Of a DNA stretch of 9,488 bases, positions 6,726-9,488 are shown in pieces. The stretch lies in assembly GCA_937874755.1 (NCBI GenBank), contig CALNBC010000032.1, positions 1 through 9,488 of the forward strand, given 5' to 3'. The notes beneath the pieces are model-generated. The model was given only the letters and a program-made list of their open reading frames with translations, searched no databases and was not told where the DNA came from. This stretch comes from an uncultured Clostridia bacterium (lineage in GTDB: Bacteria > Bacillota > Clostridia > Christensenellales > CALWSW01). Both the position numbers and the translations under genes were made by a program. How positions within the stretch are numbered: the stretch's first letter is position 1; every line of letters begins with the position of its first letter.

Positions 6726-7268
6726 ATGATAGTTATTATTTCAGACGATAAAAAAGAAAACATAGGAAAATCACTTTACCAGTACTACAAAGGAAAAAGC
6801 CAAGAGGAAGAGGTAGAATTTGTATCTGCCAGCGGTTTGGATATAAAACCGTGTTACGGCTGCGAGGGGTGCACATACAAAACCTATGGAGAATGCGTGT
6901 TCAGGGATGATATGGACAGCATTGTCCCACTGTTGATGGAAGGCGATACTATTATTTACACTTCGCCCATGGTTTGGGGCGGGTTCTCCGCTTGCATCAA
7001 GAGAATTGTAGACAAAATGTCGCTGACAGGGTACCGATTCTATAATTACAAAAATGGCGAATTGGTCAAAGGGACAATTTCTAAAATGACGAAAATCGTC
7101 GGCATAGCAGAGAGTGATAAAACGACAGAAAACGAACGGTTGTCATTTGAAAATCTGTTGAAAGAAATAGGTAACATTATCGATGTAAAGCATTTAGGCA
7201 GAGTTGTTGCCAGCAGCTATGCAAGTACAGATGTCGAAAAACTAGCACTGGAGGTTGCGGAACTATGA
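6726..7268 (+). CDS. Flavodoxin-family protein with C-x2-C-x2-C-x7-C motif
   Basis: This 180-residue protein has the flavodoxin-like (FMN reductase / iron-sulphur flavoprotein) fold. It shows beta-1 IVIIS, a cysteine cluster Cys43, Cys46, Cys49 and Cys57 followed by the family FRDDM, then YTSPMVWGGFSACIKRIVDKM (about 78-98), the flavin-facing loop and helix. The cluster matches the compact C-x2-C-x2-C-x4-7-C pattern that holds a 4Fe-4S centre in Isf-type flavoproteins. An iron-sulphur cluster is therefore plausible, though not proved. The N-terminal phosphate loop reads SDDKKENIG instead of the usual S-P-R-x-G-x-[ST], so FMN binding may be weak. It starts 6 bases after the MarR stop codon and overlaps the next gene by ATGA. 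Its likely job is electron transfer or quinone/xenobiotic reduction under MarR control. Confidence 0.82.
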   Translation: MIVIISDDKKENIGKSLYQYYKGKSQEEEVEFVSASGLDIKPCYGCEGCTYKTYGECVFRDDMDSIVPLLMEGDTIIYTSPMVWGGFSACIKRIVDKMSLTGYRFYNYKNGELVKGTISKMTKIVGIAESDKTTENERLSFENLLKEIGNIIDVKHLGRVVASSYASTDVEKLALEVAEL

Positions 7269-7909
7269 AGTATATCATCATAAACCTTAGTCCGAGACCG
7301 AAGGGAACGAGCAGTATGCTTAAGGACTATTTCGCACAGAAGATGCATTCTAATGCGAATGACGTGGAAAAGTGCAATCTCTATGACTATCTGAAAAGCA
7401 TGAATGTTCTGCTAGATAAGGTAAAAACATCGGATAGCATTGTTTTGATAGGTCCTTCCTATGTGTGCTCTTACCCAGCGGATACCATAAATCTTCTTTC
7501 GTCTATGTCCGAAAGTGCCGGGGTGTTGCATGGGCAAAGCCTGTATGGATTCATCCAAGGCGGGATGCCCTATACGCATACCCACGAACATGGCATAAGG
7601 CTACTCGAGAATTTTGCAGAGAACAATCCTGTGGAATTCAAGGGTGGATTTGTGATGGGAGGTGGTGCAGTGCTGAACGGTCAGCCCCTTGAAAAGATTA
7701 TGGGCGCAAAGAAAATGGTTCCGGCGGTGAACGCATTCATCGACCATATTATTAAAGACGAGCACTCGTCCGAAGCATTATACAAAAACGCAGCCATGAA
7801 GATACCTTCGTTTATCACTAGAATACTAGCGCCGGTTATGACCAGACAAATCAAAAAAAGGTTTGCCGCTGAGGGTATCAATTACAACGCAAAAAGTCCG
7901 TATCTGTAA
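7265..7909 (+). CDS. Flavodoxin-family protein lacking the cysteine motif
   Basis: This 214-residue protein has a flavodoxin-like fold. The N-terminal strand and FMN phosphate loop are well kept (YIIINLSPRPKGTSS, 3-17). The second loop VLIGPSYVCSYPADTINLL (60-78) and GFIQGGMPYTHTHEHGIRLL (95-114) match the flavin- and substrate-facing loops of NAD(P)H-dependent FMN reductase-like proteins. The four-cysteine cluster of its neighbour is absent: only Cys37 and Cys68 are present. It also has a basic C-terminal helix region (MTRQIKKRF). Its ATG overlaps the upstream stop codon (ATGA), so the two are translated together and may form a complex. Substrate unknown. No clear terminator follows in 7910-7947. 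Confidence 0.78.
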   Translation: MKYIIINLSPRPKGTSSMLKDYFAQKMHSNANDVEKCNLYDYLKSMNVLLDKVKTSDSIVLIGPSYVCSYPADTINLLSSMSESAGVLHGQSLYGFIQGGMPYTHTHEHGIRLLENFAENNPVEFKGGFVMGGGAVLNGQPLEKIMGAKKMVPAVNAFIDHIIKDEHSSEALYKNAAMKIPSFITRILAPVMTRQIKKRFAAEGINYNAKSPYL

Positions 7910-7947
7910 ACCCCAGAAAATTATAGTAGAAATATCACAAGATCCCC

Positions 7948-7976
7948 TTGACATACTAACGGTTGTTAGTTATACT
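7948..7976 (+). promoter_or_regulatory. Strong promoter of the flavoprotein-TetR operon
   Basis: A perfect TTGACA (7948-7953) and TATACT (7971-7976) are spaced by 17 bases. The spacer is almost wholly occupied by an operator-like dyad. The leader is about 60 bases, ending in GGAGGAG (8027-8033), 9 bases before the ATG. Confidence 0.85.
7955..7970. promoter_or_regulatory. Operator 1: ACTAAC-N4-GTTAGT
   Basis: A perfect 6-bp inverted repeat (7955-7960 and 7965-7970) with a 4-base centre fills the -35/-10 spacer. Size and symmetry fit a TetR-family dimer site, and a TetR gene is in the same operon. Confidence 0.7.
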
Positions 7977-7989
7977 AATGAGTGTTAGC
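7974..7989. promoter_or_regulatory. Operator 2: ACTAAT-N4-GTTAGC
   Basis: A second copy of the same dyad, with end mismatches, begins 19 bp after the first. It overlaps the end of the -10 box and the start site. Two dimers bound together would fully block the promoter. Confidence 0.6.
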
Positions 7990-8042
7990 AAGGGAGCGAA
8001 TTTAACCTTCCAAGCACATATTTTTTGGAGGAGTGAAGGGAC

Positions 8043-8744
8043 ATGGAAATCACAGTAATACACGGGCAGGTGCATAAAGGCAGCACTTATCACATATCGT
8101 CCTCATTGTTAAAAAAGCTTGCCGACGAAGATACGGTTGTCCATGAATACTTTCTGCCCAAGGACGGACCCGATTTTTGCGTCGGTTGTTTCAACTGCAT
8201 TTACCAAGGAGAGAATAAGTGCCTCGGTGCCGTAAGTGTGCAGGAAATAGTTAAATCGATGTGCCTGTCACAAGCGATAATCATCGATTCTCCCACCTAT
8301 TGCTTCGAAATGTCAGGTCAGCTCAAAACACTTTTTGATCACATGGGTTACATGTGGATGTCGCATCGACCGAGGAGAGAAATGTTCGACAAGATTGGCA
8401 TAGCTGTAACAACTGCCTCTGGTGCTGGAACCAAAAACATCACAAAGTCGATAGCGAGGCAGCTTTTTTGGTGGGGTGTGCCCAAAACATACAGATTGGG
8501 CATCAACGTCAGCGCGTCATCATGGAAGGAAGTGCCGGAGAAGATAAAACGTAAAATCGAACTAAAAACCGGTGCGCTTGCAAGCGAAGTCAAAGGGCAC
8601 ATCGGGAAAGTGAAACCGGGTTTTAAGACGAAGTTCCTGTTCAATGTTATGCGCAAGATGCATTTATCAAACACGTGGAACATGCTCGACAAACAACACT
8701 GGTCAGATAACAAGTGGTTGGAGTCCGAAAGACCGTGGCGATAA
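8043..8744 (+). CDS. Flavodoxin-family NAD(P)H-dependent oxidoreductase with C-x2-C-x2-C-x7-C motif
   Basis: This 233-residue flavodoxin-fold protein keeps both halves of the motif set: a phosphate loop HGQVHKGSTYHIS (7-19) and the cysteine cluster Cys46, Cys49, Cys52 and Cys60. The spacing is identical to that of the operon A protein at 6726. IDSPTYCFEMSGQLKTLFDHMGYMW (about 82-106) forms the flavin loop and following helix. AVTTASGAG (about 121-129) is the next conserved loop. A long C-terminal extension (about 165-233) rich in Lys and Trp ends in ESERPWR. The ATG has GGAGGAG 9 bases upstream. It is the first gene behind a tightly controlled promoter, and its end overlaps the TetR gene. It likely reduces a quinone, nitro compound or other electrophile, or carries electrons if the cluster binds iron-sulphur. 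The exact substrate is unknown. Confidence 0.82.
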   Translation: MEITVIHGQVHKGSTYHISSSLLKKLADEDTVVHEYFLPKDGPDFCVGCFNCIYQGENKCLGAVSVQEIVKSMCLSQAIIIDSPTYCFEMSGQLKTLFDHMGYMWMSHRPRREMFDKIGIAVTTASGAGTKNITKSIARQLFWWGVPKTYRLGINVSASSWKEVPEKIKRKIELKTGALASEVKGHIGKVKPGFKTKFLFNVMRKMHLSNTWNMLDKQHWSDNKWLESERPWR

Positions 8745-9373
8745 AAATCACGGAAAGCACAACAAGCACAAAGGAGTCAATCCTCGATCATTCGTTGACC
8801 TTGTTTTCTGAACGAGGTTACGATGGAGTCTCGATGAGGGACATAGCAGCTTCGGTTGGGATTAAGGCTGCGTCCGTCTATAACCATTTCAAAAGCAAAG
8901 AGGATATATTCGTATGCATCATAGAAGGCATGACTATTCGCTACGAGCAAATGGTGCAGAGTATCCAGATGCCCAGCGGCGATATGGAGTCTGTTGCAGA
9001 GCAGTACATGCGCGTGAGCGGCGAATCCCTAGGACAGATGGCAAAGGAGTTGTTCCGTTACTTTCTGAAGGATGATTACGCTTCCAAATTCAGGCGAATG
9101 CTTACCGTTGAGCAGCTCAAAAGCGAACGAGCCAGTCAGGTGTACCACAGCTTTTTTATCGATGGAGCTATCGATTTCCAAAAGTCGCTGTTTGGAAGCA
9201 TGATGAAGCAAGGTTCCTTCATCGATTGTGACCCGCATATAATGGCGCTTCACTTTTATTCGCCCATCTTCCTAATGCTTAATCAATACGACAACAAACC
9301 CGAGAGGGAGCAGGAAGCCCTTGATATTTTAGACAAACATATAAAACAATTTTTGCGTGTTTATAAAAAATGA
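8735..9373 (+). CDS. TetR-family transcriptional regulator
   Basis: The N-terminal TetR DNA-binding domain is clear: ESILDHSLTLFSERGYDG (14-31), helix-turn-helix SMRDIAASVGIKAASVYNHF (33-52), then KSKEDIF (53-59). The rest (about 65-212) is the helical ligand-binding and dimer domain, which I cannot assign to a subfamily. There is no early in-frame ATG. The GTG at 8735 is chosen because GGAG (8720-8723) lies 11 bases upstream, giving a 10-base overlap with the flavoprotein gene. A GTG at 8714 would add 7 residues but has no ribosome binding site. It is coupled to the flavoprotein and most likely represses the promoter at 7948-7976 through the two dyads, with release by an unknown small molecule. 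Confidence 0.9.
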   Translation: MAIKITESTTSTKESILDHSLTLFSERGYDGVSMRDIAASVGIKAASVYNHFKSKEDIFVCIIEGMTIRYEQMVQSIQMPSGDMESVAEQYMRVSGESLGQMAKELFRYFLKDDYASKFRRMLTVEQLKSERASQVYHSFFIDGAIDFQKSLFGSMMKQGSFIDCDPHIMALHFYSPIFLMLNQYDNKPEREQEALDILDKHIKQFLRVYKK

Positions 9374-9383
9374 GCAGGCACAT

Positions 9384-9402
9384 GAAGCAGTTTGCTTCTT
9401 TT
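9384..9402 (+). terminator. Candidate terminator after the TetR gene
   Basis: GAAGCA (9384-9389) and TGCTTC (9393-9398) form a 6-bp hairpin with a 3-base loop followed by TTTT, 11 bases after the TetR stop codon. The stem is short, so termination may be incomplete. Confidence 0.5.
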
Positions 9403-9432
9403 CAGACTGCCGAAAAACTCTATCCCCGGGGT

Positions 9433-9454
9433 CTCAGGGGTCGAAGCCCCTGAG
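9433..9454. terminator. GC-rich 8-bp hairpin beyond the TetR operon
   Basis: CTCAGGGG (9433-9440) and CCCCTGAG (9447-9454) pair perfectly around a 6-base loop, just after a CCCCGGGG palindrome (9424-9431). There is no U-tract on the plus strand. On the minus strand TTTTT follows about 20 bases later, so it may serve a convergent gene beyond the window. It could also be a dispersed repeat. Confidence 0.4.
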
Positions 9455-9488
9455 CTTCAATCAAAACTGGCGACATGCGCGTCAGTTT

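Noticed and set aside
8714..8734. GTG at 8714 as the TetR start
   Set aside because: No ribosome binding site precedes it and it lengthens the overlap to 31 bases. It remains possible because the 8735 site is itself only fair.
9433..9454. tRNA T-arm-like sequence (GGGGTCGAAGCCCC)
   Set aside because: The loop is 6 bases, not 7, and no acceptor, D or anticodon arm can be folded around it.
1..9488. CRISPR array, insertion sequence or integrated element
   Set aside because: No regular repeats, transposase or integrase motifs, or tRNA-flanking direct repeats were seen on either strand.

Overview
The window looks like chromosomal DNA from a Gram-positive, probably anaerobic or micro-aerotolerant member of the Bacillota (Clostridia-like). 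Four things point that way. Shine-Dalgarno sequences are strong and close to AGGAGG, and promoters are of the TTGACA/TATAAT type. An adaptor/ATPase/permease export operon lacks any outer-membrane partner. Several small flavodoxin-fold redox proteins are of a kind common in anaerobes. No rRNA, tRNA, CRISPR array, insertion sequence or phage gene is visible. The species cannot be named from the sequence.

Left half (1-5990), all genes on the minus strand. The window opens inside a haem catalase (390 to beyond 1). A sequence close to a PerR box lies directly before its ribosome binding site. Next comes a 60-residue glycine-rich membrane protein (835-653) with its own promoter. Then follows a three-gene export operon read 4530 to 1051: a membrane-anchored HlyD/MacA-type adaptor, a MacB/LolD-type ATPase and a MacB/FtsX-type permease. 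These are tightly spaced (4-base gap, then an ATGA overlap), with a promoter near 4623-4650 and a hairpin terminator at 993-1016. Farther right is a two-gene unit (5990-4766): a DUF1905 / zinc-knuckle / DUF1801 fusion protein followed by an Imm5-like putative immunity protein.

Right half (6127-9373), all genes on the plus strand: two consecutive regulator-plus-flavoprotein operons. Operon A (6252-7909) is MarR regulator, flavodoxin-family protein with a four-cysteine motif, then a second flavodoxin-family protein without it. It is driven by a TTGACA-17-TATATT promoter with an AT-rich dyad over the -10 and a 9-bp leader hairpin. Operon B (8043-9373) is a flavodoxin-family protein with the same cysteine spacing (C-x2-C-x2-C-x7-C), overlapping a TetR regulator. 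Its TTGACA-17-TATACT promoter is covered by two tandem operator-like dyads of form ACTAAy-N4-GTTAGy.

Together the window reads as a stress/redox and export neighbourhood: peroxide removal, efflux, and ligand- or redox-controlled flavoproteins. The most interesting points are the clean tandem operator in operon B, the complementary loss of motifs between the two flavodoxin-fold proteins of operon A, the apparent duplication of the lipoyl/hairpin module in the export adaptor, and the PerR-box-like catalase promoter. I found no evidence for a wholly new system.
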